NCBI GenBank assembly: GCA_026414765.1
Contig: JAOAIJ010000019.1
Coordinates: forward strand, 1-64,000
Source: Clostridia bacterium
GTDB lineage: Bacteria > Bacillota > Clostridia > Acetivibrionales > DSM-27016
Length of the DNA: 64,000 nt
Reading direction: 5' to 3'
Under the pieces are notes generated by a model. That model worked only from the letters and a program-made list of their open reading frames with translations, was not told the DNA's origin and made no database searches. The position numbers and the translations under genes were made by a program. Shown here piece after piece: positions 15,027-23,204 of the stretch. Position 1 is the stretch's first letter. Each line of letters opens with the position of its first letter.

Positions 15027-15265
15027 AAAACATTATTCGTGATGAAGAAATAGATTTAATGAGATCTGACACAAAATTGTTGTATGACATAAGAGAATTA
15101 TTAAAAGAACTTATTTTTTATGTAAAATCACAAGAAGAAAACAAAGATGTTCCGTCCGGTGTTCATTGTCAATACTGCAATGGAACACATGACAATAGAT
15201 TTCAAGTAGCCGCTTGTGCAAAGAAAAAGAAAAAGGATGGTGTTAAAAATGAATGTAAATATTAA
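15023..15265 (+). CDS. Zinc-finger-like small protein, 80 aa
   Basis: 80 residues: a helical N-terminus (LLYDIRELLKELIFYVKSQ) and a Cys/His cluster VHCQYCNGTHDNRFQVAAC that fits a single zinc-binding site, then a Lys-rich end. It overlaps both neighbours (ATGA at its start, ATG 15249 of the next gene inside its end), so the three genes are translationally coupled. No family recognised. Confidence 0.55.
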   Translation: MKNIIRDEEIDLMRSDTKLLYDIRELLKELIFYVKSQEENKDVPSGVHCQYCNGTHDNRFQVAACAKKKKKDGVKNECKY

Positions 15266-15845
15266 GGGTAATTCGATATCTTACATAATCCCTTACTTTC
15301 AATTAACAGATTGGGCTAGTTTTACTAACCAGCCATCAAATGACGGGGTAGAAATAGTTTCGTCAAGTGCAAATGATACTCAAAAAATAACTATATTTGG
15401 CACAACTAACGGGACAAGTAATGTTGTATATGAGACTGTAACACTTACGGGTACTACAGCAGTTGCAACAACAAAAACCGATTGGGGTAATATTTACGGT
15501 GCATTTCTTGGTGATATATACGGGTTGAATTCTACGCCAGCAGTAGGAACTATAACGATAAGAGAAGCAAGCGGAGATCAAGCCATTACTACTATTGCAG
15601 CTACAAAGAGAAGCAAGGGAATGGTTAATTTATATTTGCCTGGAAGGACAATAGATATACATAATGTATCAGGGAATACATGGTTGATTGATAATGTTGC
15701 AAACACAACAACAACAGTCGCTACAGCTACAAATGGATTTCAATATACTGCAGGAATGGCAGACGAGATCAAAATAAATAAATATTTATCCCTAATTGGA
15801 GATTCAACCGGTTCTACAGTACAGATAAAAGTATTGGAGGAATAA
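15249..15845 (+). CDS. Beta-rich structural protein, 198 aa
   Basis: 198 residues from ATG 15249 (AAAGGATGGTG upstream). The sequence is dominated by Thr/Ser/Gly/Asn strands (KITIFGTTNGTSNVVYETVT, LPGRTIDIHNVSGNTWLID) typical of virion surface or fibre proteins. It lies in the run of genes between capsid and connector. No named family can be assigned. Confidence 0.5.
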   Translation: MNVNIKGNSISYIIPYFQLTDWASFTNQPSNDGVEIVSSSANDTQKITIFGTTNGTSNVVYETVTLTGTTAVATTKTDWGNIYGAFLGDIYGLNSTPAVGTITIREASGDQAITTIAATKRSKGMVNLYLPGRTIDIHNVSGNTWLIDNVANTTTTVATATNGFQYTAGMADEIKINKYLSLIGDSTGSTVQIKVLEE

Positions 15846-15847
15846 AT

Positions 15848-17002
15848 ATGGGTTTAAAAATTGGTAAAGTGACAGGTCAATACAATAGGTGGAGATATAC
15901 AGAGGACTTGTCGTATGCCGGGTATTCTACTGTAAACCTTACTAAAACCCCAGCTAATACAGTAACTATATATGATGGTATTACTCCAATAACTTTAGGG
16001 CAAATATCTTCTACAAATTACTATGGCAGCGTAACAACAAATTTATCAGGTTTAGGATTACAGCCGTTTGTAATAGGCAAGAAATATTTTGTTTCCGGAT
16101 ATGTAAAAAATGACGCAGATGTTGAGCGTTGGTTTTGGCCTAGATATGTAGGAGCAGGAGCAAACGCACACGGGTCTTGTTATATGAGTATTACCCCTAG
16201 AAGATACTGGACTTTATTAACTGCAACAGCAACTAACTTACCGCAGCCGTACTGGTTTTTTAATGGAAACGGAGCAATAAATAACGCTACTGTAACGGCG
16301 TATATTGGAGGGTTCCAAATAGAGCTTGTTCCGGACGATACCAAAATAGGCGTAAGCGTTATGGGTGATAGTACAGTTGCAGGAAGTTCCGGGAAAAAGG
16401 ATGCTGAAAATTCTGTAGAGTGGACAAGATGGGCTGAAGGATGGCTAAATGTGCCATTTTATAATCGTGGTGTTGGCGGTAATACAACTCAACAGATGAT
16501 TGACAGATGGGCGGCAGATATGACACCACTTGCTGGTGATCCATACTATGTAAAGTACACAATTATCCAGGGTGGTATAAATGACTTGCCGACACAAACT
16601 GCCGAGCAGATAGTTACCAACCTTACTACAATGCGTGATCTAGCTATAGCAGACGGTACAATTCCTGTTATGTGTACTATTTCACCATGTAATAAAACCG
16701 GTGATGAAGAGACTGTGCGAAACCAAGCTAACGCATTAATAAGAAGCAATTTTAATCTTGTTATTGACTTAGATCTTATTTTAAAAGACCCAGCAAACCC
16801 AAACCAACTTCATCCTGATTGGGTAGGAGATGGAACACACTTTACAGCACTAGGCAAAAAAGCGATAGGACAATATATAGCAAACTCAGGTATAATGAGT
16901 TTCTTGCAACCTAGCCCATATCAAAAACTTGCTACATCACCATTTTCACAATATACAGATGTTAGCTACAAGTTAAGTTTATCAAATAGCATTACTTTAT
17001 AA
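15848..17002 (+). CDS. Virion-associated SGNH/GDSL hydrolase
   Basis: 384 residues. Residues 1-160 form a beta-rich, carbohydrate-binding-like domain (VSGYVKNDADVERWFWPRY). The C-terminal part is an SGNH hydrolase: block I MGDSTVAG with Ser175, block II RGVGGNTT with Gly, block III GGINDLP with Asn245, block V GDGTHFTALG with Asp328 and His331. The set is complete, so it is probably active as an esterase/deacetylase on surface glycans. GGAGGAATAAAT is the ribosome binding site. No signal peptide is seen, which fits a structural location on the particle. Confidence 0.8.
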   Translation: MGLKIGKVTGQYNRWRYTEDLSYAGYSTVNLTKTPANTVTIYDGITPITLGQISSTNYYGSVTTNLSGLGLQPFVIGKKYFVSGYVKNDADVERWFWPRYVGAGANAHGSCYMSITPRRYWTLLTATATNLPQPYWFFNGNGAINNATVTAYIGGFQIELVPDDTKIGVSVMGDSTVAGSSGKKDAENSVEWTRWAEGWLNVPFYNRGVGGNTTQQMIDRWAADMTPLAGDPYYVKYTIIQGGINDLPTQTAEQIVTNLTTMRDLAIADGTIPVMCTISPCNKTGDEETVRNQANALIRSNFNLVIDLDLILKDPANPNQLHPDWVGDGTHFTALGKKAIGQYIANSGIMSFLQPSPYQKLATSPFSQYTDVSYKLSLSNSITL

Positions 17003-17023
17003 CGCTTTAAAGGTGGTGAAAAT

Positions 17024-17989
17024 ATGCAACTTTCAGAGATTTTTGACATTGCATACCGCTATATTAATGAAAAATCGGTTAACGGTACTGACATTAGCGA
17101 TACAAACGGGAATTACATAGATATAAAGAAACGAATGTATGGACCTGCTAACGCTTCACAAATGCGATTAGCGGGTTTTGTTAAAATACCGGATATTTAT
17201 TCTATAAGCCAAAATCCTATAACAAACTTGCTTGGCATACAAGGTTTTAATGAAGTTCAACACTTTCCAGGAGACAATAAAACATATACTTCTACAGGCG
17301 CTAAATCATTTTCCATAGAAGTGGATAAACCATGTGTAATAAGTTTTGATGAATCCGTATCAGGAGTATGGACTCCATTAGAAGGTACTTATTATGACGG
17401 TGATTCTACTCAAGCGTTTAGCGGTTCTATAACGGTTACAGGAATAAGTAAGTATACAAATTACAGAGGGTTATTAACGATTGCAAGTGCTTCTAATCTC
17501 ATAAGGATAACCGTAGTAGCTACCTACCCAATGAAATCAAGGTATAGGGCGTTATTTCAATATCCTTATGCAAGTGCTAATGATGTTCCTTGGTATAGGG
17601 CATATATTGAATATAGTTTGCCTGCGGATTATTGGCAGTTTAACAAAATGATGCGTACATATGACGAGCGCCAGTTTACAGAAAATAAAGACTACATTTT
17701 AACTTCTGACAACAAGATATATATTAATTGGCATCTTACCGGACAGTTTGATATTCATTATTGGAAGTACCCGACAGAAATAACACCTTCTACTTCAGAT
17801 AATTACGAATTAGAAGTAAGTAAAGAATGTCAAGCTTTAATGCCTTGGTTTATTGGTGGACAAGCAATAATGCCTGATGATAGCTCTATAGGGATACAAT
17901 TGCTTAATCAATATTACCAAATGGAATCTGAACTAAGCCAAGATATGCCTTATACTCAAGAAGAATCTGAAGATACTGACGGTTGGTAA
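17024..17989 (+). CDS. Head-to-tail connector/adaptor protein
   Basis: 321 residues. The N-terminus (QLSEIFDIAYRYINE) is helical and the rest mixed alpha/beta, with a beta insertion between about residues 80 and 170. The order capsid, adaptor, propeller protein matches the podovirus connector position. The PADYWQFNKMMRTYDERQF stretch and the acidic C-terminus (EEESEDTDGW) are typical of adaptor-like proteins. Assignment is by position and pattern. Confidence 0.6.
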   Translation: MQLSEIFDIAYRYINEKSVNGTDISDTNGNYIDIKKRMYGPANASQMRLAGFVKIPDIYSISQNPITNLLGIQGFNEVQHFPGDNKTYTSTGAKSFSIEVDKPCVISFDESVSGVWTPLEGTYYDGDSTQAFSGSITVTGISKYTNYRGLLTIASASNLIRITVVATYPMKSRYRALFQYPYASANDVPWYRAYIEYSLPADYWQFNKMMRTYDERQFTENKDYILTSDNKIYINWHLTGQFDIHYWKYPTEITPSTSDNYELEVSKECQALMPWFIGGQAIMPDDSSIGIQLLNQYYQMESELSQDMPYTQEESEDTDGW

Positions 17990-18001
17990 GGAGGTATTAA
18001 A

Positions 18002-19882
18002 ATGCCAGTTAGAAAACCAATACAATTAGAACAACCACCTCCGCCTGTTCCAGAGTATTTGCGCTTAGGCCAAAATGTTCCATTTTCCGGAATTAACCTT
18101 AAGAATGATGATTCGGCAATAAGTGACGGACAAACTCCTTATGGAGCCAAAAATTATAATTTGGATGATGGAGGGAAACCAGCAAAGCGAAAAGGTCTTA
18201 CTTATGTATACACTTCTTCATTAGGTTCCGGACAAATAAACGGGTTATACAAAGACGAATACAATGGTAAAAAAGTATTTGCATGGAATACTAAACTTTA
18301 TACTCAAATTGGGACTTCTGCGCCTGTGGAAATAATGAGCGGCCTTTCAAACACTAAAGGCTATTTTTATGTGTTTAATGACATATTGTATTACAAAAAC
18401 GGAGTTGACTTTGTAAAGGTTACATCTTCACACGTTGCATCAAGCGCATTAACAGGTGCGTATATTCCTACATTAACAGTAAGCACACCGCCTACAGGTG
18501 GAGGTACAACTAACGAAAGCAGAAATCTAATACAGCCAGGATTCAAACAAAAGTATAACGGCGATGGCAGCTCAACAGCTTACACTATAATATACACTTT
18601 ATTAGATGCTACAACAATAACAGCAACAGCAAACGGAGTAGCTAAAACTGAAGGAGTAGATTTTAGTGTAAACCGCACAACGGGAATTTTAACTTTTAAT
18701 GTAGCTCCTGTAAGTGGGACAAACAATGTTGAAATTACAGCGTACAAGACGTTTAGCGGTGATGCAGATAAAATTATTAAAGCAACACGGGCTACATTAT
18801 ACGGCGGTGGAACTAATGACAGCCGTATTTTTATTTGTGGGAATTCTGAATACCCAAATGTGTATTGGTATACAGGGCTTACAGGCTCAACAAACTACGA
18901 CGCTACATACTATCCTGAGTTTAACTTTAACAGAATAGGATCAGACAATAAAGCGATAAGTAATTGGAGTTACTTGTATTCTAGCCTTATAGCCTTAAAA
19001 GAAGATGGAGTTTACAAAATAACTTACTCAAGTTCAAGCGGTTCAGTAACTTTTCCGGTATCTATTCTTAATAGACAGGTTGGCTGTGATATGCCAGATA
19101 GTGTACAAATAATACAAGATAGCCCTGTGTTTGGTAATACGGTAAGCGGATTACATCGTATAGTGCCGACTTATATAGAGTCTGAAAAAAATGTAGCTTC
19201 AATTTCTTCTCTTATTAATGGAAGAGGTGTAACGGCTCCGGGATTGTTAGACCATGATATAAATGATCTGCAAAATTGTACAAGCGTTGACGATGGACAA
19301 AAGTATTACCTTATTGTTGGTGATGTTGCATATGTTTGGGATTATGAGTTAAGTCCATTTACAGGTAACCAAAATAACTTAATTTGGTATTACTACACCG
19401 GAATAAATGCTAATTGTTGGGCGTTTATACAGAGAGTATTATATTACGGCGATCGCACTAATGGATATTTAGTAAAATTCCAAGACAATAAAAATGATTT
19501 TGGAAATGCAATTAATGCAATATGGAGAAGCAAGTTATTTGATTTTAACGCACCTGAAAGGCTTAAAGACGTAACACAAATTTGGCTTACTACTAAAGCA
19601 TTAGGCGGTACAGCATTGACAATAAATTATTTTGATGAAAATAACACGCTTGTTGAATCTGCTATAGTAACGGCTAGTGAAACCAATTCGTATAGCTGGT
19701 CTAAATTTAGTTGGTCAGCTTTTACATGGTATGTTACTAAATACGCGCCTGTAATAAGAAAAAGGCCAAAGTTAAAAAAGATTAAGTATTTTCAGATTGA
19801 AATACAGAATAACGAAGTTAACCAAGATTTATCAATTATTAAATTGGTGATTGAGTACTTATTGAAAGGCAAGGTGAAATAA
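18002..19882 (+). CDS. Beta-propeller tail nozzle-like protein
   Basis: 626 residues. The opening (GINLKNDDSAISDGQTPYGAKNYNLDDGGKPAKRKG) is the characteristic start of short-tail phage stabilisation/nozzle proteins, followed by propeller-like blades (GYFYVFNDILYYKNGVDFVKV; WSYLYSSLIALKEDGVYKI). A beta insertion occurs at about 180-250. The C-terminal region (RPKLKKIKYFQIEIQ) is strand-rich. It would close the tail after DNA packaging. AAGGAGG is upstream and the following gene starts two bases after its stop. Confidence 0.7.
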   Translation: MPVRKPIQLEQPPPPVPEYLRLGQNVPFSGINLKNDDSAISDGQTPYGAKNYNLDDGGKPAKRKGLTYVYTSSLGSGQINGLYKDEYNGKKVFAWNTKLYTQIGTSAPVEIMSGLSNTKGYFYVFNDILYYKNGVDFVKVTSSHVASSALTGAYIPTLTVSTPPTGGGTTNESRNLIQPGFKQKYNGDGSSTAYTIIYTLLDATTITATANGVAKTEGVDFSVNRTTGILTFNVAPVSGTNNVEITAYKTFSGDADKIIKATRATLYGGGTNDSRIFICGNSEYPNVYWYTGLTGSTNYDATYYPEFNFNRIGSDNKAISNWSYLYSSLIALKEDGVYKITYSSSSGSVTFPVSILNRQVGCDMPDSVQIIQDSPVFGNTVSGLHRIVPTYIESEKNVASISSLINGRGVTAPGLLDHDINDLQNCTSVDDGQKYYLIVGDVAYVWDYELSPFTGNQNNLIWYYYTGINANCWAFIQRVLYYGDRTNGYLVKFQDNKNDFGNAINAIWRSKLFDFNAPERLKDVTQIWLTTKALGGTALTINYFDENNTLVESAIVTASETNSYSWSKFSWSAFTWYVTKYAPVIRKRPKLKKIKYFQIEIQNNEVNQDLSIIKLVIEYLLKGKVK

Positions 19883-19883
19883 T

Positions 19884-20402
19884 ATGTCAATAACACCTAT
19901 GGCTTTTAGTCCGGCAAATGGACTAAGAGATTCAACAACATATCCAACTACACCAGCAAATGAAGCAGCAGCAAGAGAACAAATTCAAGGCAGACTTGAC
20001 GAAATAAGAGATTATATTAACGATACTCTTAATGTAGAGGTTTTGCCTAAAGACGGAGGAGAAATAAAAAACTACTCTGAAACATTAACTACTATTGCAT
20101 CCGCGACAGGAACGGTAGATTTAGATATATCAAACGGCAATGTATTTGATGTAGCACTGTCAGGTAATACAACTTTTACATTCAGTAATCCTGCTGCTTC
20201 AGGAAAAGTTTGTTCATTTACTGTTATACTTAATCAGGATGCTACTGGAAGGACAGTAACATGGCCTGCAAGTGTAAAGTGGAGTAATGATACATCCCCT
20301 GACATAGCTACTGCAAACAAAACGTCAATCCTTACCTTTGTTACAAAAAATAGTGGTACTCGGTGGTATGGCTTTCTTGGCGGTAATAACTTTACAACAT
20401 AG
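19884..20402 (+). CDS. Tail/head fibre-like protein
   Basis: 172 residues. The N-terminus (PANGLRDSTTYPTTPANEAAAREQIQGRLDEIRDYIND) is a known attachment-type motif of phage fibre proteins with a coiled coil, and the rest is beta-rich (NVFDVALSGNTTFTFSNP, then TVTWPASVKWSN), like a collagen-less knob domain. AAGGTGA precedes it and it is coupled to the propeller gene. It may be a host-contact fibre. Confidence 0.6.
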   Translation: MSITPMAFSPANGLRDSTTYPTTPANEAAAREQIQGRLDEIRDYINDTLNVEVLPKDGGEIKNYSETLTTIASATGTVDLDISNGNVFDVALSGNTTFTFSNPAASGKVCSFTVILNQDATGRTVTWPASVKWSNDTSPDIATANKTSILTFVTKNSGTRWYGFLGGNNFTT

Positions 20403-20412
20403 GAGGTTTTAT

Positions 20413-21093
20413 ATGTTAGCAAATAGAATGTTGATGTCTCCTATAAGGTATAGTACAACAAAGCTACTTTTACACATGAATGGCTCGAATGGGTCTACTG
20501 TTTTTACAGACAGTTCAGTAATAACTAAATTAGTTACTGCAAATGGTAACTCTCAAATAAGTACGGCACAATATAAATTTGGTGGCGCAAGTGGATTTTT
20601 TGATGGTAGTGGGGATTATTTGTCTATTCCTACAAGCTCAGATTTTATTTTTAATATCCCTTGGTGCTTTGATTGTTGGTTTAGACCAGCACGACTTAGT
20701 AACGCAACATATTCACAATTTATATTTAGAAAAGGAGATAACACGCAAGGCATTTCGCTACATTTTGACGATCAATCAGGAACACGTTTGCGATTTAGCT
20801 ATGGTAGTGGTAGCGAACTTACATTTGCATGTACGCTGGTTTTAAACACTTGGTATCATGTGGAGGTTAGTTATGACGGGTCAAAACTATACTGTTTTTT
20901 AGATGGTACATTACTAAATACAGGAGGAACAAGTTGGACACCTCCTTCTAATAATTCACTTGACTTTTTTATAGGGAAAGGTGTTGTATCGCAGCAAGAT
21001 TATTCTGGATATATAGATGAATTAAGGTGGGTAAGCGGTGTTGCAGGACATACAAGTAATTTTACTCCTCCTACTTCAGAATATACCCCATAA
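20413..21093 (+). CDS. LamG/concanavalin A-like lectin-fold protein
   Basis: 226 residues from ATG 20413, with AGGAGG upstream. The pattern LLLHMNGSNGSTVFTDSS, YKFGGASGFFDGSGDYLSI, FDCWFRPA, TWYHVEVSYDGSKLYCFLDG and YIDELRWVSGVA is that of a laminin-G-3/ConA-like lectin domain, which often binds carbohydrates. It stands after the fibre-like gene, so a receptor-binding function is likely. It is the last virion gene before the cargo island. Confidence 0.75.
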   Translation: MLANRMLMSPIRYSTTKLLLHMNGSNGSTVFTDSSVITKLVTANGNSQISTAQYKFGGASGFFDGSGDYLSIPTSSDFIFNIPWCFDCWFRPARLSNATYSQFIFRKGDNTQGISLHFDDQSGTRLRFSYGSGSELTFACTLVLNTWYHVEVSYDGSKLYCFLDGTLLNTGGTSWTPPSNNSLDFFIGKGVVSQQDYSGYIDELRWVSGVAGHTSNFTPPTSEYTP

Positions 21094-21103
21094 ATAAAAA
21101 GTA

Positions 21104-21112
21104 TGATATAAT
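21104..21112 (+). promoter_or_regulatory. Extended -10 promoter of the protease gene
   Basis: TGATATAAT (TGN extension plus TATAAT 21107-21112) stands 24 bases before ATG 21136. The -35 region is poor. Confidence 0.55.
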
Positions 21113-21135
21113 TATATGTAAGAGGTGACAAATAT

Positions 21136-21972
21136 ATGAAAAAATATTTATCCGGATTACTTACAGGTATAATTATATCTTTATCTATTACCGGGTTTGC
21201 TGCTGTAAAATTAACTGCTCAATATAGTGAAGCAAGGGTAAAATTAGATGGCAACTATTTAGGTGGGAAAGTTGTAAGCGTAAATGATGGAAAGACCAGT
21301 AAAAACTATGTTAGTATAGATGCTATTGTAAAGGCTTTAAACGCTTCATATAAATGGAATGGAGCTACTAAGACAATAGAACTTACCAGGCCTAAACCAT
21401 TGACAGTGGAACAGGTAGCAAAGGATAATTTAAACAATTGTGTGTTGATCACTTGCTATAAAAACGGCGAGCAAATAGGTACAGGCTCCGGTGTAATTAT
21501 TGATGTAAAAGGAACAGCTTACATATTAACAAATAAACATGTGCTTGATATGGGTGTAGAATATGGCATATCTTATCAGTGGATAGCGGAGGATTTAGAG
21601 TATAAAACAAAGTCAGTAGTACAATTAGACACTGACCTAGATATTGGGCTTATACGCTCTCCTGTGACCCCTAAAAGCTATGCTAAGTTTGGGGATAGTG
21701 ATAAGGTAGTTATAGGCAATAATATAGTATTGATTAGTAGCCCTGGTGGTATGCGTAATACTGTAACAAACGGTATTGTGTCAAGTATTAGGACAGATTA
21801 CAATATGAACCACTTTCAAATTACAGCAAGAGCAACTCCCGGAAGTTCTGGCGGTGGATTGTTTAATATGAATGGTGAACTTATTGGACTAATGGAAAAA
21901 GGCCCAACTGAAGAAGAAAATTGCACAATCCAAATTAATGCAATAAAAAAAGTATTAGAAAAACTTCAATAA
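21136..21972 (+). CDS. Secreted trypsin-like serine protease
   Basis: 278 residues. An N-terminal signal/anchor (KKYLSGLLTGIIISLSITGFAA) is followed by a short stalk domain like copper-amine-oxidase N-terminal modules (about 30-85: VKLDGNYLGGKVV, YVSIDAIVKALNASYKW). A trypsin/HtrA-like domain follows with His135 (LTNKHVLD), Asp169 (DLDIGLI) and Ser238 (GSSGGGLF), so the triad is complete. No PDZ domain is present. It has its own promoter and a terminator at 22007-22031, so it is a separately expressed cargo gene, not a prohead protease. Confidence 0.85.
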   Translation: MKKYLSGLLTGIIISLSITGFAAVKLTAQYSEARVKLDGNYLGGKVVSVNDGKTSKNYVSIDAIVKALNASYKWNGATKTIELTRPKPLTVEQVAKDNLNNCVLITCYKNGEQIGTGSGVIIDVKGTAYILTNKHVLDMGVEYGISYQWIAEDLEYKTKSVVQLDTDLDIGLIRSPVTPKSYAKFGDSDKVVIGNNIVLISSPGGMRNTVTNGIVSSIRTDYNMNHFQITARATPGSSGGGLFNMNGELIGLMEKGPTEEENCTIQINAIKKVLEKLQ

Positions 21973-22006
21973 TTTTACTAAAACATGCTTGTGGATTTTT
22001 TACAAG

Positions 22007-22031
22007 AACGCTTATGTGGATGAGCGTTTTT
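22007..22031 (+). terminator. Terminator after the protease gene
   Basis: AACGCT pairs with AGCGTT, followed by TTTTTG. Confidence 0.65.
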
Positions 22032-22176
22032 GTATGCTGTCATGTTGTATTTGTACCGATATAAATTATATAGTGAATAAAGTCACAAGTCTTGTTAATA
22101 ATGCATATGTAATTGTAATAAAATAAGTATAGTAAGTATAATTCGGTTAAACGAAGTAAAAAACGGTAAATTATGG

Positions 22177-22205
22177 TTGCATTGTTGTACAAGGAGTGGT
22201 AATAT
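22177..22205 (+). promoter_or_regulatory. Probable promoter of the toxin-antitoxin operon
   Basis: TTGCAT at 22177-22182 and TAATAT at 22200-22205 with 17 bases between. If used, the transcript would begin inside the ATG 22207 region and favour the ATG at 22252. Confidence 0.4.
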
Positions 22206-22206
22206 T

Positions 22207-22440
22207 ATGCTACATAACAAATTTAAAGTATATAAAGGGGGAGCTGATAAAATGGAAGCAATTATTAAAAATAATGCAATGTCCATTAGTTCAGCGAAGT
22301 CAATTAAAGAACCGAAGACAGATTTGGAATATCTTGTTGAATGGGGAAACGCTGCTGCAAAAGAAAAGGGTTTGACTGAAGAAAGATCGAAAATATTATT
22401 GAAAGCAGCTAGGGATTTAATACGTGAAAATAGTTATTGA
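22207..22440 (+). CDS. Antitoxin of PIN-type toxin-antitoxin pair
   Basis: 77 residues from ATG 22207 (AAGGAG 10 bases upstream) or 62 residues from ATG 22252 (AAAGGGGGAG upstream); both starts are plausible. The product (LEYLVEWGNAAAKEKGLTEERSKILLKAARDLIREN) has a helical C-terminus typical of antitoxins that wrap the toxin. It overlaps the toxin gene by 17 bases, the standard type II arrangement. The DNA-binding part is not obvious. Confidence 0.65.
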   Translation: MLHNKFKVYKGGADKMEAIIKNNAMSISSAKSIKEPKTDLEYLVEWGNAAAKEKGLTEERSKILLKAARDLIRENSY

Positions 22441-22900
22441 TACTAATGTTTTTGTTAAGGCAATATTTCACAATGATAAATGGTGCCAAAAAGTACTTGA
22501 AAACGTTCAAAACGGTTTAGTAACGTATTATTTAAATGATGCTATAGATACAGAAATTAATTTTATTTTTATGTTTCATGCAATTGAAATAGGCAAAACA
22601 TTAAGGGAAATAATTGGGCCTCACAACAGGTTGCATAGATTGCTTTGGAAGGCAGAAAAAGTTTTTCATGTAACAAAGTCTTCATTATGTGTAGACGATG
22701 AAGACGATAACAAATTTATCGATTGTGCAGTTGACAGTAAAGCTAATTACATAATTACTCAGGATGGCAGCCATTTATTTGGACTGGAAGAAAGTATAAA
22801 AAAAGAATACGGAATTGCATTAAAGATATTAAGTCCTTATCAATTTATGATAGAGTTTAATGCAAATAAATACAATAAAAAAATTAGTATTAAAAAATAA
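22424..22900 (+). CDS. PIN-domain toxin (type II TA)
   Basis: 158 residues from GTG 22424. VIDTNVFVKAIF carries Asp6; Glu44 (DTEINF), Asp94/95 and Asp100 (DEDDNKFIDCAVDSKANYIITQDG) and Asp114 supply the acidic active site of PIN ribonucleases. The pattern matches the putative TA toxin PIN family of COG1569. It overlaps the antitoxin gene, so they are co-translated, and is followed by a terminator. It may stabilise the prophage or act in abortive infection. Confidence 0.8.
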   Translation: MKIVIDTNVFVKAIFHNDKWCQKVLENVQNGLVTYYLNDAIDTEINFIFMFHAIEIGKTLREIIGPHNRLHRLLWKAEKVFHVTKSSLCVDDEDDNKFIDCAVDSKANYIITQDGSHLFGLEESIKKEYGIALKILSPYQFMIEFNANKYNKKISIKK

Positions 22901-22904
22901 TTAA

Positions 22905-22964
22905 GCACTCAAAAGAGTGTTTTTAATTTTTTATAACCGTTGGTTAATTCCAGCGGTTTTTTAT
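22905..22964 (+). terminator. Two tandem terminators after the toxin gene
   Basis: CACTC-AAAA-GAGTG (22906-22919) with a following T-rich tract, and a 9-bp stem 22935-22943 with 22950-22958 followed by six T. Confidence 0.7.
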
Positions 22965-22980
22965 TGCAACCGTTTTATTC

Positions 22981-23086
22981 AAAGGTAATTTTAGGGACAA
23001 AGAAATAATCACCCTGCCAGCCCGCAGAGTGATTATATAGTTTAATCACGTATGTGGCAACCGCATCAGCGAATTCGATTACCTTT
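22981..23086. ncRNA. Candidate three-way-junction structured RNA
   Basis: No gene is seen here. A perfect 9-bp closing stem joins AAAGGTAAT (22981-22989) and ATTACCTTT (23078-23086). Inside are a long hairpin (8 bp at 23005-23012/23029-23036 extended by CTGC/GCAG across a mismatch) and a 6-bp hairpin (23052-23057/23061-23066). The strand is not certain. It fits no riboswitch or ribozyme consensus I could match. Confidence 0.4.
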
Positions 23087-23146
23087 AAATATATTATAGC
23101 ACATATGTAAAAAGTGTAAACAAAAACTTAATAATTATCAGCAAAT

Positions 23147-23174
23147 AACCGTTCAGGGATGAGCGGTTTTTTTA
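23147..23174 (+). terminator. Terminator before the ejection-protein genes
   Basis: A 9-bp stem with one wobble (23147-23155 with 23160-23168), loop GGGA, then a run of T. The 19 bases at 23165-23183 repeat those at 11789-11807. Confidence 0.7.
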
Positions 23175-23204
23175 TGCTCAAAAAACAAGAAAGGAAGTGC
23201 AAAT

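Noticed and set aside
20413-21093. Diversity-generating retroelement target (lectin-fold protein)
   Set aside because: No reverse transcriptase or template repeat is present in the window.
21136-21972. Prohead protease
   Set aside because: It has a signal peptide and a trypsin-like triad and lies far from the capsid genes behind its own promoter.
22981-23086. Hammerhead, twister or other known ribozyme
   Set aside because: The conserved core motifs (for example CUGAUGA and GAAA) are not present in the required order on either strand.
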